DNA from: Hypericibacter terrae
Lineage (GTDB): Bacteria; Pseudomonadota; Alphaproteobacteria; Dongiales; Dongiaceae
Direction: 5' to 3'
Assembly (NCBI RefSeq): GCF_008728855.1
Contig: NZ_CP042906.1
Span: 4,989,001-5,053,000, forward strand
DNA length: 64,000 nucleotides
Shown here: piece by piece, positions 44,249-53,111 of the stretch
How positions within the stretch are numbered: position 1 is the first letter of the stretch
Layout: every line of letters begins with the position of its first letter
Position numbers and translations under genes: made by a program
Notes under the pieces: model-generated
What the model saw: only the letters and a program-made list of their open reading frames with translations
Database searches by the model: none
What the model was told of the DNA's origin: nothing

Positions 44249-44361
44249 CCCCTCCCCCTACCCCCTAAGTTAATATGATCGCTTCGCTCTACTTCAAAGC
44301 TTCGAGCGAGATCTACGCCAACCACGCCCCCTCCCCTTGCGGGAGGGGGTAGGGGGAGGGG
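44249..44361. repeat. REP-like inverted pair (copy 2)
   Basis: A left arm CCCCTCCCCCTACCCCCT at 44249 and a right arm CCCCTCCCCTTGCGGGAGGG with GGTAGGGGGAGGGG to 44361 form an inverted pair, with an AT-richer middle (TAATATGATCG). The same unit occurs at 46865-46971 and, spread out, at 61256-61462. Confidence 0.8.
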
Positions 44362-44392
44362 TTGTTTCAGGATGAAGTTGTTTCAGGATGAA
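44361..44392 (+). repeat. 16-base exact tandem duplication
   Basis: GTTGTTTCAGGATGAA occurs twice in direct contact (44361-44376 and 44377-44392), at the edge of the REP-like repeat. It is a replication-slippage type duplication with no coding role. Confidence 0.8.
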
Positions 44393-44448
44393 CCTGTGAC
44401 AGCGCTCCTGGTCTGGCTCGAAGCTTAGAACCAGAGCGCAGCGATCAA

Positions 44449-45075
44449 TCAAAGAGGCGCCTTACGGTAATAATGCCAGAGGAACCGCGCGGCGACGGAG
44501 CGCCAGGGACGCCAGGGCTCGGCCAGTTCGAGCAGGTCGCGCGGCCGGGGCCGGGCCTTGAGCCGCTTCAGCCGCTGGGCCGCGACCAGGAGGGCCAGAT
44601 CGCCCGCCGGCATGATGTCGGGCCGGCCCAGCGCGAACAGCAGATAGACCTCCGCGGTCCAGGGCCCGATGCCGTCGACGGCGGTGAGGGCCGCCAGCGC
44701 CTCGTCATCCTCCATCGTCTCCAGCGCCTCCAGGTCGAGCGTCTTGCGCTTGACCGCCTCGGCGAGGGAGCGGGCGAACCGCATCTTCTGCCGGCTCAAC
44801 CCGACCTGGGCCATGTCATGGTCGGTCAGCCGCAGCAGCCGCCCGGGCGTGGGCTCCACCAGCCGGGCCTCGAGCCGGTCCCAGATGGCCCGGGCCGAGG
44901 CGACCGAGAGCTGCTGGCCCATAATGATGCGCAGCAACCCGGCAAAGCCCGCCTCGGACGAGCGCGAGGGGGGCGGGCCGATTTCGAGCAGGCTGCGGGC
45001 CAGGTCGGTGTCGGCGGAGGCCAGATGGGCCAGCGCGGTTTTGAGCTTTCGCCCCTTGATCTCGAATCCCGTCAT
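44449..45075 (-). CDS. alkA: DNA-3-methyladenine glycosylase II (AlkA-type)
   Basis: A 208-aa HhH-GPD glycosylase. The helix-hairpin-helix and active region read AVDGIGPWTAEVYLLFALG followed by the catalytic Asp in MPAGDLAL. It removes alkylated purines. Length is near 200 aa as in short AlkA forms. It lies divergent from gluQ with 125 bases between. Confidence 0.9.
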   Translation of the reverse strand: MTGFEIKGRKLKTALAHLASADTDLARSLLEIGPPPSRSSEAGFAGLLRIIMGQQLSVASARAIWDRLEARLVEPTPGRLLRLTDHDMAQVGLSRQKMRFARSLAEAVKRKTLDLEALETMEDDEALAALTAVDGIGPWTAEVYLLFALGRPDIMPAGDLALLVAAQRLKRLKARPRPRDLLELAEPWRPWRSVAARFLWHYYRKAPL

Positions 45076-45200
45076 CCCGACTTATAACCCCGTGCCGAGC
45101 GTGGTTTAGTGGGGGCTAGTCCAGCGCGCGCCTGACCCCCCAATGGATTGCGCCATCCTCTACGCTTCCAGGTCTTCCCGGAACAAGCGCATCCCCCTGC

Positions 45201-46079
45201 ATGTCCGATTCGGAAACGGTCACCCGCTTCGCCCCCAGCCCCACCGGACGGCTGCATCTGGGCCATGCCTTTTCCGCGCTGACCGCCTACGCCGCGGCAT
45301 GCCGGGCCAAGGGCCGGTTCCTGCTGCGGATCGAGGATATCGACCAGGGCCGCTGCCGGCCCGAGTTCGAGCAGGCGATTTATGACGATCTGGCCTGGCT
45401 GGGGCTCGACTGGAAGCGGCCGGTGCGCCGGCAGTCCGAGCATTTCGACTCCTATCGCGAGGCCCTCGACCGGCTCCGGGACATGGGGCTGGTCTATCCC
45501 TGCTTCTGCACGCGGAAAGATATCGCGGCCGAGATCGCCGCGGCCGGCAGCGCCCCGCACGGCCCCGACGGGCCGCTCTATCCCGGCACCTGCCGCCATC
45601 TGTCGGCAGCCGAATGTCAGCAGCGCCTGGCGAGCGGTGCCCCCTTCGCCTTGCGGCTCGATGCGGCGACTGCGGCGGCGAAAGCCGGACCGCTGCGCTG
45701 GGTCGAGCAGGGCAAGGGCGAGATCGCAGTCGACGCCCTCCTCCATGGCGATGTCGTGATCGCGCGCAAGGATGTTCCGACCAGCTACCACCTCGCGGTC
45801 ACGCTCGACGATGCGGTCCAGGGCGTGACCCTCGTCACGCGCGGCGAGGACCTGCTGCCGGCCACCCATATCCATCGCCTGCTGCAGGCGGTGCTGGGCC
45901 TGCCGGTGCCCGAATATCGCCACCACAAGCTCCTGACCGATGCGACCGGCAAGCGCCTCGCGAAACGCGATGGCGCCGAAGGCCTCGCCAGCCTGCGCCA
46001 GAAGGGCGCCGACCCCGCCGCGATCCGCGCCCGGCTCGGTTTCGGCGACCTGGCTGTCGCCGCTCCAACGCTTACTTAA
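45201..46079 (+). CDS. gluQ: glutamyl-Q tRNA(Asp) synthetase (GluQ-RS)
   Basis: A 292-aa truncated glutamyl-tRNA synthetase paralogue. HLGH (residues 19-22) is the class I signature and a KRLAKRDG-type KMSKS stretch is near 250. The zinc site is CFC...YPGTC (about 102-134). It lacks the anticodon-binding domain and attaches glutamate to queuosine of tRNA-Asp. Length fits GluQ proteins. TerC follows 74 bases downstream. Confidence 0.93.
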   Translation: MSDSETVTRFAPSPTGRLHLGHAFSALTAYAAACRAKGRFLLRIEDIDQGRCRPEFEQAIYDDLAWLGLDWKRPVRRQSEHFDSYREALDRLRDMGLVYPCFCTRKDIAAEIAAAGSAPHGPDGPLYPGTCRHLSAAECQQRLASGAPFALRLDAATAAAKAGPLRWVEQGKGEIAVDALLHGDVVIARKDVPTSYHLAVTLDDAVQGVTLVTRGEDLLPATHIHRLLQAVLGLPVPEYRHHKLLTDATGKRLAKRDGAEGLASLRQKGADPAAIRARLGFGDLAVAAPTLT

Positions 46080-46153
46080 CCCGCCATCCCGCAGACTCCG
46101 GAGATCGCCATGCGCCCCGCCTCGACCCCCGCCCCGTTCCGGATGGCTCCCTG

Positions 46154-46846
46154 ATGGATTTCACGATCACGCTCTCCGAGGTCACCGCCTTCCTCCAGGT
46201 CATCATGGTCGACCTGGTGCTGGCGGGCGACAACGCCATCGTCGTCGGCGTGGTCGCGGCCTCGCTGCCCAGGGAGCAACGTGCGCGCGTGATCTTCCTC
46301 GGCATCGCGGCGGCGACCGTGATGCGCGTCGGCTTCGCGGTCATCACGACGCAGCTGCTGCAGATCATCGGCCTGACGCTCGCGGGCGGGCTTCTGCTGC
46401 TCTGGGTCTGCTGGAAGCTCTGGCGCGAGGTCGAGGCCCAGCGCAAGGAGCGCAAGGCGGAGGCAGCCCTCGCCGCCGCTGCCGCCGCCGGTGGAACCGT
46501 GACAATCGAGCATGCGCACGGCCACGGACATGGGCTCAACAAGCCGCCGCCCAAGACCATGGGCCAGGCGGTGATGCAGATCGTGCTCGCCGATCTGTCG
46601 ATGTCGCTGGACAATGTGCTCGCGGTCGCCGGCATCGCGCGCGACCATGCCTGGGTGCTGGTGTTCGGCCTGGTGCTGTCGGTCGCGCTGATGGGCGCCG
46701 CCGCGACCCTCATCGCCAACTTCCTGCGCCGCTGGCCCTGGCTCGTCTATATCGGACTCGCCATCATCCTCTATGTCGCCTGCCACATGATCTTCGACGG
46801 CACGATGAAGGTCTATGACGCGGCGCAGTTATCGGCGCTGTTCTAG
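46154..46846 (+). CDS. TerC-family membrane protein with His-rich loop
   Basis: A 230-aa membrane protein with about seven hydrophobic segments. The acidic repeats DLVLAGDNAIVV and DLSMSLDNVLAV are the TerC/Alx family ion-binding motifs. A cytoplasmic loop holds HAHGHGHG and may bind metal. Family members export manganese or give tellurite resistance. The 74-base gap after gluQ is too short for a manganese riboswitch. Start is ATG 46154. Confidence 0.88.
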   Translation: MDFTITLSEVTAFLQVIMVDLVLAGDNAIVVGVVAASLPREQRARVIFLGIAAATVMRVGFAVITTQLLQIIGLTLAGGLLLLWVCWKLWREVEAQRKERKAEAALAAAAAAGGTVTIEHAHGHGHGLNKPPPKTMGQAVMQIVLADLSMSLDNVLAVAGIARDHAWVLVFGLVLSVALMGAAATLIANFLRRWPWLVYIGLAIILYVACHMIFDGTMKVYDAAQLSALF

Positions 46847-46864
46847 CAATCGACGAGTCTGTAG

Positions 46865-46971
46865 CCCCCTCCCCCTACCCCCTCCCGCTCGCCGGCTTCG
46901 CCGTCGGAGGAGGGGGCGAGATCTATAAAAATCTCGCCCCCTCCCCTTGCGGGAGGGGGTAGGGGGAGGGG
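46865..46971. repeat. REP-like inverted pair (copy 3), overlapping the nudix 3' end
   Basis: The same repeat unit as at 44.3 kb. It can fold into one long hairpin: CCCCCTCCCCCTACCC at the left and GTAGGGGGAGGGG to 46971. The right end lies inside the Nudix reading frame and contributes residues PSPYPLPQGEG to its C-terminus. It probably ends transcription of both TerC and Nudix genes. Confidence 0.8.
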
Positions 46972-47843
46972 CCTTCGCTACGCGCGAGGAAGTGATCCCG
47001 TATCCGCATGTTCAGCACGATCTCCGGATAGGTCGGGTCCTCCGGCGCGACGAAGCCGTGGCGCACGAGGAAGTCGATGATCACCATCGCGACGTTGAAC
47101 TTGAACTCCTCGGTCGTCGCCAGGACCTCGATCACGCGCTCGATCGGCCAGAGATAGAATTCCTCGATCTCGCCATCGGTGTTCACCGGCGTGAAATCCT
47201 CCGCCAGCGCGATGTCGTAGCAGAACAGCACGTCGTTGCGGATGCCCTCGTGGTTCTGGATCAGATAAGAGGTGAATCCGACGGGCCGCGACTGGCGCGC
47301 GAGGTCTGCGCTCATCGCCGCTTCCTCCGCGCATTCCTTGATCAGGTTTTCCATCAGCGACAGCCCGATCGGCTGGCCGCCGGCGACGATGTGATCGAGC
47401 TTCAGGGGACCCGTCGCCTTGTTCCGCGAACGCCGTCCGATCCACATCTTCATGTCGCGGCCCTGCCCGACATAGCCGTTGAGATGGACGCCATAGGCCA
47501 GGGTCCCGAAGGACGGCACGGCCGAGCGTTCCAGCCCCAGGAGCGGCTTGTCGTAGAAGGATTTTGCGACCGGATAGCGCTCGTTGCGGAATTTAGGGAG
47601 GCCGCCTTCGCGGGCGAGCGCGTCGACGACGCCGGCGAGCGCCTCGCTGCGGCGCTCATAGCTGTCGAAGCGATCCTTGAGCCGGACCGCATCGGCGCCG
47701 GCCTCGAACACCGCCGGGAACTTCGCCAGGCGCTCCGCGAAGGCCGGCAGGATCCAGCCCAGCCGCTGGCCCTCGATCACGAAGGGCCGAAGCGTCGAGA
47801 GATCGGGTCGGCGGAACAGGCGGATGCGATCGACCAGGCTCAT
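46923..47843 (-). CDS. Nudix hydrolase with DUF4743-like N-terminus
   Basis: A 306-aa protein from ATG 47843. The N-terminal half (about 1-115) is a DUF4743/thiamine pyrophosphokinase-associated region; the C-terminal half holds the Nudix box region around GGQPIGLSLMENLIKECAEE. It resembles enzymes that hydrolyse thiamine-pyrophosphate or dinucleotide derivatives. The last 20 or so residues (SPYPLPQGEGA) come from the inserted palindromic repeat, so the ancestral stop was probably about 20 codons earlier. Confidence 0.85.
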   Translation of the reverse strand: MSLVDRIRLFRRPDLSTLRPFVIEGQRLGWILPAFAERLAKFPAVFEAGADAVRLKDRFDSYERRSEALAGVVDALAREGGLPKFRNERYPVAKSFYDKPLLGLERSAVPSFGTLAYGVHLNGYVGQGRDMKMWIGRRSRNKATGPLKLDHIVAGGQPIGLSLMENLIKECAEEAAMSADLARQSRPVGFTSYLIQNHEGIRNDVLFCYDIALAEDFTPVNTDGEIEEFYLWPIERVIEVLATTEEFKFNVAMVIIDFLVRHGFVAPEDPTYPEIVLNMRIRDHFLARSEGPSPYPLPQGEGARFL

Positions 47844-47934
47844 GCGCGCGTCTCCAGCAGCGAGATTCCTTCGATCATACATCGAAGGCCCCGACCGCGA
47901 AGCGGCGAGCGTGCGCCCCGTCCCCAGAGAGCGA

Positions 47935-48297
47935 TCAGGCGCTGCGCTCGAAGCGCCGTTGCTCGTCCGTGACGCAGGTCAGCACGCTGGCGACGAAGAC
48001 GAGCTGGCGCAGCGAGCGCGCGATATGTTCCGCCTCGTCCGGGGTCAGCCCGGTGACCTGGAGATCGATCAGCAGCTCTTCGCGCTCGGGCTCGGTCACG
48101 ACCGCATGGCAGCGGCTCGGGACGAGATCGCGCTTGGCGAAGAGTCCCAGCACGCGCGGCAGCAGGCCGGGATCGGAAGCGGCCTGGACCGAAAAGCAAT
48201 AGGTGGGACCGGCCCCGGTCGCCCTGTCGGCGACAGGTCGCGCGCTCGGGCGCGGGGCGGTGGTTCGGTGGCTAGGCGATGAGGGAGAGGACGGCAT
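47935..48297 (-). CDS. ACT-domain protein
   Basis: A 120-aa single-domain protein. The ACT pattern begins YCFSVQAASDPGLLPRVLGL and continues CHAVVTEPEREELLID; ACT domains bind amino acids or regulate enzymes. The start at 48297 (MPSSPSSPS) gives a Ser/Pro-rich, probably flexible first 30 residues. Its partner enzyme is not adjacent. Confidence 0.7.
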   Translation of the reverse strand: MPSSPSSPSHRTTAPRPSARPVADRATGAGPTYCFSVQAASDPGLLPRVLGLFAKRDLVPSRCHAVVTEPEREELLIDLQVTGLTPDEAEHIARSLRQLVFVASVLTCVTDEQRRFERSA

Positions 48298-48656
48298 GGC
48301 AATGAGACTCCGGGCGGACGGGAAGAATGGCAGGCGCGACGACGACCGAACGCCCAACGGGCGCCCGGAGGCTAATTCGCGCGGCCATAATTCGCCCGCT
48401 GATGGGGAGCTCATTGCTCATGGAGACGAGGCTATCGGCCGGAGCCCCGCCCCGTCAATGCAAACCGACTGAAAAGCCAGTCCGCGCGAGGCGTTAGGGC
48501 CGATCGGGTGGTTTCATTGCGGGAAATGGCCGCAACAGGAACGATTGCTTTCGCAAGCCCCGGCGATTCATAGTCCCGCCCAGCGATTCGTGGTTAAGGC
48601 CGGCCACGGGGGAAACGATCGCGGCACCCGCCGATGGCCCGCGAGACGGAGAGGGG
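48298..48656. other. 359-base intergenic region
   Basis: Separates the divergent ACT-domain gene and the aspartic protease gene. A run of GTG/ATG frames exists but no frame has coding character that beats its neighbours. No hairpin, palindrome or repeat stands out; it should hold two promoters. Confidence 0.5.
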
Positions 48657-49361
48657 ATGCGCCGATTCTGGCTGCTTTATCTGGTCGGCGCCGTCGGGGT
48701 GGCGCTTCTGGTCTTCGGCCTCTCGCAACGCTTTCCCGGTGCACTGGCGCAGCAGAACAACCTGCCCCTGCTGGCCAGCATGCTGGGCTGGCTGGCGCTG
48801 GTCGGCGCCGGCGGCGTCGCGATGGTCCGCCAGAAGCCGCGCAAGGCGATCCTGCAGATGGGCGCCTGGGTTGCCATCATTTTGCTTCTGGTGTTGGGCT
48901 ACAGCTTCCAGCCTGAATTCTCCGCCATGATGACAGTCGTGAAAGCCAGGCTGACCGGCGCGCTCATTCCCGGCCAGGCGCAGGAACAGCAGGACGGCAG
49001 CGTCGTCTTCGCCCGGGCCAATGACGGTCATTTCCATGTGGAGGCGCTGGTCGACGGCATCCGCATCAACTTCCTGGTGGATACCGGTGCCTCGGGGATC
49101 ATGCTGTCGCCCGCCGACGCGCGCCGGCTGGGTTTCGACCCCGCCCGGCTCGATTACAGCATCGGCACCTCGACCGCGAACGGCAACGGACGCGCCGCCA
49201 GGGTCAGCCTGAGCTCGATCGCGATCGGCCCGATCCAGCGCGCCGCGATGACGGCCCTGGTCAATCAGGCGGATATGGACGGCTCGCTGCTCGGCATGAC
49301 CTTCCTCAACAGCCTGGGCAGCTTCACCGTGGAAGGCGACAAGCTGGTGTTGCACCAATGA
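48657..49361 (+). CDS. retropepsin-like aspartic protease (TIGR02281-type)
   Basis: A 234-aa membrane-anchored protein. Two or three N-terminal hydrophobic segments (to about residue 85) precede a soluble domain with the single aspartic-protease motif FLVDTGASGIML, then TFLNSLGSFTVEGD. A DTGAS motif once per chain implies a homodimer, as in retropepsins. The substrate is unknown. The CHAP-lipoprotein gene starts at the stop (ATGA). Confidence 0.85.
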   Translation: MRRFWLLYLVGAVGVALLVFGLSQRFPGALAQQNNLPLLASMLGWLALVGAGGVAMVRQKPRKAILQMGAWVAIILLLVLGYSFQPEFSAMMTVVKARLTGALIPGQAQEQQDGSVVFARANDGHFHVEALVDGIRINFLVDTGASGIMLSPADARRLGFDPARLDYSIGTSTANGNGRAARVSLSSIAIGPIQRAAMTALVNQADMDGSLLGMTFLNSLGSFTVEGDKLVLHQ

Positions 49362-49951
49362 CCCGCGCCCGCGACCCCAAGGGCATGGTGCTCATGACCT
49401 TCACGGGCGTGATGCTGCTGGGATCGTTCCTGGCGGCCTGCGAGCCGAAGCCCGCACCCGTCACCGTGTCGACCACGCCGACACCGACGATCTCGGCGCC
49501 CGTCTCCGCCCATTTCCAGCCTCCGGCACCGCCGCCCGACAGCGCGCGGATGCAATGCGTCACCTATGCCCGCGCGGTCACCGGCCTCGATCTCAAGGGC
49601 GATGCCTGGAGCTGGTGGGAGGCGGCCGGCGGGCGCTATGGGCGCGGCGCCGAGCCCTCGGTTTATTCGGTGCTGGTGCTGTCGCAGGGCGTGCGGCTCT
49701 CCCGCGGCCATGTCGCCGTGGTGCGCGAGGTGCTGGATTCCCGGCGCATCCGGGTCGATCACGCCAACTGGAACAACGACCGGCGCATCGTGAAGGACAT
49801 GATGGTGGTCGATGTCTCGGCCGCCAACGACTGGAGCGAGGTCAAGTTCTGGAACGAGAAGGCCAACAGCTGGGGCAACGTCTATCTCGCCTACGGATTC
49901 ATCTATCCCCCCGGCACGGAACCCGACCGATCGGCGGCTCTGGCGCCCTGA
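49358..49951 (+). CDS. lipoprotein with CHAP-type amidase domain
   Basis: A 197-aa protein. A lipobox-like stretch LAAC (residues 25-28) suggests an anchored lipoprotein. The C-terminal part has CHAP features: MQCVTYARAVTG with the reactive Cys, GHVAVVREV with His, and HANWNN. CHAP amidases cut peptidoglycan peptides. It overlaps the protease gene by the ATGA, so the two may act together at the envelope. Confidence 0.8.
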   Translation: MTRARDPKGMVLMTFTGVMLLGSFLAACEPKPAPVTVSTTPTPTISAPVSAHFQPPAPPPDSARMQCVTYARAVTGLDLKGDAWSWWEAAGGRYGRGAEPSVYSVLVLSQGVRLSRGHVAVVREVLDSRRIRVDHANWNNDRRIVKDMMVVDVSAANDWSEVKFWNEKANSWGNVYLAYGFIYPPGTEPDRSAALAP

Positions 49952-50253
49952 ATTCGCGCCGGTCGGCATCTGCCGCCATCGCTTGATTTCCGGTTGGTAA
50001 CGAACCCAGCGGAAATATTCTCGATCCGATCGGCACCCGCGCGTCACATCGACCCTTGCCGATCGTCGATGGGGTGCTTATGTCAGCGAAAACCCGTCTT
50101 CGTCCGGCCCGCGCAGGGATGGCCGGGCGTTTCAAATGAAACCAAGCGATGTTTGATTGTCGCCGCTCCGATCCGGTTCAATGAATCCGATGGATCGCGG
50201 CGTCGCGTGGAACCTCCTTGGTTCCCCGCCCTTTATCTCGAGGGAGAGCCTGA
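49952..50253. other. 302-base intergenic region before iorAB
   Basis: No gene. It contains a small inverted repeat GGAACC-TCCTT-GGTTCC (50209-50225) about 30 bases before iorA and the iorA ribosome site GAGGGAGAG. No promoter boxes are strong enough to name. Confidence 0.4.
50209..50225 (+). promoter_or_regulatory. 17-bp inverted repeat upstream of iorA
   Basis: GGAACC and GGTTCC flank TCCTT. As DNA it could be a regulator site, or as RNA a small leader hairpin. No regulator gene lies nearby. Confidence 0.3.
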
Positions 50254-50709
50254 ATGATCACACTCAAGGTCAATGGCGAGACGCATAGCGTCGACGTCGA
50301 CCCGCAGACGCCCCTGTTGTGGGTGCTGCGCGACACGGTCGGCCTGACCGGAACCAAGTATGGCTGCGGCATCGCCGCCTGCGGCGCCTGCACGGTCCAT
50401 CTCGACGGCCAGGCGACGCGTTCCTGCTCGGTCGCGGTCGCCGATGTCGGCAACAGCGCCATCACCACCATCGAGGCGATCCAGGGCAAGACCGCCCAGG
50501 CGGTGCAGACGGCCTGGCAGAACCTCGACGTGGTCCAGTGCGGCTACTGCCAGTCGGGCCAGATCATGGCCGCGACAGCCTTGCTGACGGAGAATGCGCG
50601 GCCGACCGATGCGGATATCGACGCCGCCATGACCAATATCTGTCGCTGCGCCACCTATCAACGCATCAGGGCCGCCATCCATGAAGCGGCCCGGCAGATG
50701 GAGATCTGA
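50254..50709 (+). CDS. iorA: isoquinoline 1-oxidoreductase-type [2Fe-2S] subunit (IorA family)
   Basis: A 151-aa small subunit of a molybdenum hydroxylase. Two cluster-binding regions are visible: [15 protein letters not shown] with CSV after it (plant-type ferredoxin fold) and [10 protein letters not shown] plus CRCATYQR (C-terminal helical cluster). It transfers electrons from the molybdopterin subunit encoded just downstream (stop 4 bases before the next ATG). Confidence 0.92.
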   Translation: MITLKVNGETHSVDVDPQTPLLWVLRDTVGLTGTKYGCGIAACGACTVHLDGQATRSCSVAVADVGNSAITTIEAIQGKTAQAVQTAWQNLDVVQCGYCQSGQIMAATALLTENARPTDADIDAAMTNICRCATYQRIRAAIHEAARQMEI

Positions 50710-50712
50710 ACC

Positions 50713-52929
50713 ATGCTGCCCTTCGATCGCTTCGCACTCCGCCCGCACCGGGCTCCCGCCGCCTTCGCTCCCACCAGCCGTCGCGGCTTCCTCAAGGCCG
50801 GCGCGCTCACCGGCGCCGGCCTCGTCATCGGCGCGCTGCTCCCCGGCGGGCGCATCACCGCGGCCCATGCGGCCGACGCCGACAGCCCCTTCGAGGGCTA
50901 TATCGTCATCAATCCCGACAACAGCGTGACCGTGCTCTCGGCGCATTTCGAGATGGGCCAGGGCTCCTATACCGGTATTGCGACGCTGGTGGCCGAAGAG
51001 CTCGATGCCGACTGGTCGCAGATGCGGGTCGAGGGCGCCGCCGGCAATCCCAAGCTCTACGGCAATCTGGCGCTCGGCGGCACATTCCAGGTGACCGGCG
51101 GATCGACCGCCATGGCGAGCTCGTGGGACCGTTATCGCAAGGCCGGCGCCATGGCGCGGGCCATGCTGGTCGCGGCGGCGGCACAGAGCTGGAACGTCCC
51201 GGCCGGCGAGATCAAGGTTGAGAAGGGCGTGCTCTCGCATAACGGCGGGCAGCAGGCCAATTTCGGCGCCATGGCCGAGAAGGCGGCGACGATGACCCCG
51301 CCGGGCGATGTCGGGTTCAAGGACGCCAAGGATTGGCGGCTGATCGGCGACGAGACGCTGCATCGGATCGACCATGTGTCGAAGACCAACGGCAGCGCGC
51401 AGTTCCCGCTCGATGTGAAGCTGGACGGCATGCTCTATGCGGTCGTGGCCCATCCGCCTTTGTTCGGCGCCACCGTGAAGACTTTCGATGCGACGGCGTC
51501 CAAGGCGGTCAAAGGCGTGGTCGATGTGGTGCAGATCCCGCGCGGCGTCGCCGTGGTGGCGGACAGCACCTGGTCGGCGATGAAGGGCCGCGAGGCCCTC
51601 GCGGTCGAATGGGACAACAGCCAGGCCGAGACCCGCGGCAGCGCCGAGATCATGGCCGACTACAAGAAGCTCGCCGAAGGCACCGACGCGAAAGTCGCGC
51701 GTTCGGATGGCGACACGGCCAAGGCGCTGACCGAGGCGACGAAAGTGATCGAGGCCGCCTACGAGTTCCCCTATCTCGCCCATGCGGCGATGGAGCCGCT
51801 CGATGCGGTCGCCTGGAAACATGACGATGTGATCGAGGTCTGGGGCGGCCATCAGATGCCCGACACCTATCAGGCGATCACCGCCCAGATCGCGGAGCTG
51901 CCGCCGGAGAAGGTCAAGCTGCATGTGATGATGTCGGGCGGCAGCTTCGGCCGGCGCGCGGTCGCCGATGGCGACGTGGTGGCCGAGGCGGTCTCGACCG
52001 CCAAGGCGATCGGCTGGAAGGCGCCGGTGAAGCTGGTCTGGACCCGCGAGGACGACATGACCGGCGGGCGCTACCGGCCGATGTATTATCACACGATGAA
52101 GGCGGGGCTGGACGCGCAGGGCAAGCTCGTCGCCTGGCAGCATCGCATCGTCGGCCAGTCGATCCTGGGCGACACGCCGTTCAACGCCTGGGTCAAGGAC
52201 GGGATCGATCCGACCTCGGTCGAGGGCGCGGCCAACCTGCCCTACGCCATTCCCAATCTGACGGTCGATCTGGTGACCGCCAAGGCCGGCGTGCCGGTGC
52301 TGTGGTGGCGCTCGGTAGGGAGCACCCACACGGCTTATTCGTCGGAGGTCTTCATCGACGAGCTGGCGCATGAGGCGGGCAAGGATCCGATCGAGTTCCG
52401 CCTCGACCTGCTCGAGGCGCATCCGCGCCATCGCGCCGTGCTGGAGAAGGTGCGGGACGCTTCGGGCTGGGGCAACGAGCTCGGCAACGGCAAAGGCCGC
52501 GGCGTGGCGGTGGCCGAGTCCTTCGGCAGCTTCGTCGCGCAAGTGGCCGAGATCAGCATCCAGAACGGGACGATCAAGGTCGAGCGCGTGGTCTGCGCCG
52601 TCGATTGCGGCACCGCCATCAACCCCGACGTGATCAAGGCGCAGATGGAGGGCGGCATTGGCTTCGGCCTCGGCGCCATCCTCAAGGGCGAGATCACGCT
52701 CGAGGGCGGCAAGGTGCAGCAGACCAACTTCGACGGCTACGAGGTGCTGCATATGGAAGAGATGCCGCAGATCGACGTGCATATCATCGCCTCGACCGAG
52801 AAGCCCACCGGCGTGGGCGAACCCGGCGTCCCGCCGATCGGCCCCGCCATCGCCAACGCGGTCTTCTCCGTCACCGGCAAACGCATCCGCGTGCTGCCGG
52901 TGAGCAGGACGGACCTGAGCGCGACGTGA
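50713..52929 (+). CDS. iorB: isoquinoline 1-oxidoreductase-type molybdopterin subunit (IorB family)
   Basis: A 738-aa large subunit of the xanthine-oxidase fold. It begins with a twin-arginine-type signal (SRRGFLKAGALTGAGLVIG), so the enzyme is probably exported folded. Cofactor-region signatures include FEMGQGSYTGIATLVAEELD, GGSFGRRAVADGDVV and ...GVGEPGVPPIGPAIANA. The substrate may be an aldehyde or N-heterocycle; no accessory gene (for example CoxI/XdhC) is nearby. Confidence 0.92.
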   Translation: MLPFDRFALRPHRAPAAFAPTSRRGFLKAGALTGAGLVIGALLPGGRITAAHAADADSPFEGYIVINPDNSVTVLSAHFEMGQGSYTGIATLVAEELDADWSQMRVEGAAGNPKLYGNLALGGTFQVTGGSTAMASSWDRYRKAGAMARAMLVAAAAQSWNVPAGEIKVEKGVLSHNGGQQANFGAMAEKAATMTPPGDVGFKDAKDWRLIGDETLHRIDHVSKTNGSAQFPLDVKLDGMLYAVVAHPPLFGATVKTFDATASKAVKGVVDVVQIPRGVAVVADSTWSAMKGREALAVEWDNSQAETRGSAEIMADYKKLAEGTDAKVARSDGDTAKALTEATKVIEAAYEFPYLAHAAMEPLDAVAWKHDDVIEVWGGHQMPDTYQAITAQIAELPPEKVKLHVMMSGGSFGRRAVADGDVVAEAVSTAKAIGWKAPVKLVWTREDDMTGGRYRPMYYHTMKAGLDAQGKLVAWQHRIVGQSILGDTPFNAWVKDGIDPTSVEGAANLPYAIPNLTVDLVTAKAGVPVLWWRSVGSTHTAYSSEVFIDELAHEAGKDPIEFRLDLLEAHPRHRAVLEKVRDASGWGNELGNGKGRGVAVAESFGSFVAQVAEISIQNGTIKVERVVCAVDCGTAINPDVIKAQMEGGIGFGLGAILKGEITLEGGKVQQTNFDGYEVLHMEEMPQIDVHIIASTEKPTGVGEPGVPPIGPAIANAVFSVTGKRIRVLPVSRTDLSAT

Positions 52930-52990
52930 CGAGAAGGCCGTTCCGCCTCTCCCCACACGGTGGGGAGAGGCACCTCGTCACGACGTCTTC

Positions 52991-53074
52991 TCGTCATCCC
53001 CGCGGATGCGGGGATCCATCCTGATCCAGCGACGCAAGCTTGACGTTGGGTCCCCGCTTTCGCGGGGATGACGA
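52991..53074. repeat. MITE-like palindromic repeat (copy 2)
   Basis: An 84-bp element with 14-bp terminal inverted repeats TCGTCATCCCCGCG and CGCGGGGATGACGA. Similar to the element at 39.6 kb. The middle (ATCCAGCGACGCAAGCTTG) differs. It sits between iorB and a convergent GFA-family gene. Confidence 0.75.
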
Positions 53075-53111
53075 TGGGGGGAGCGCTGCATGGGGGGAGA
53101 TGAAAGAGAAG

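Noticed and set aside
44249-44361. CRISPR-like array in C-rich repeats
   Set aside because: The units are inverted pairs without regular spacers and no cas genes are present.
46080-46153. Possible yybP-ykoY manganese riboswitch before the TerC gene
   Set aside because: The gap is 74 bases, too short, and conserved loop sequences are absent.
50233-52956. 907-codon minus-strand frame across iorAB
   Set aside because: It is the antisense shadow of iorB, rich in His, Arg and Asp as expected for reversed high-GC coding DNA. The plus-strand genes have clear cofactor motifs.
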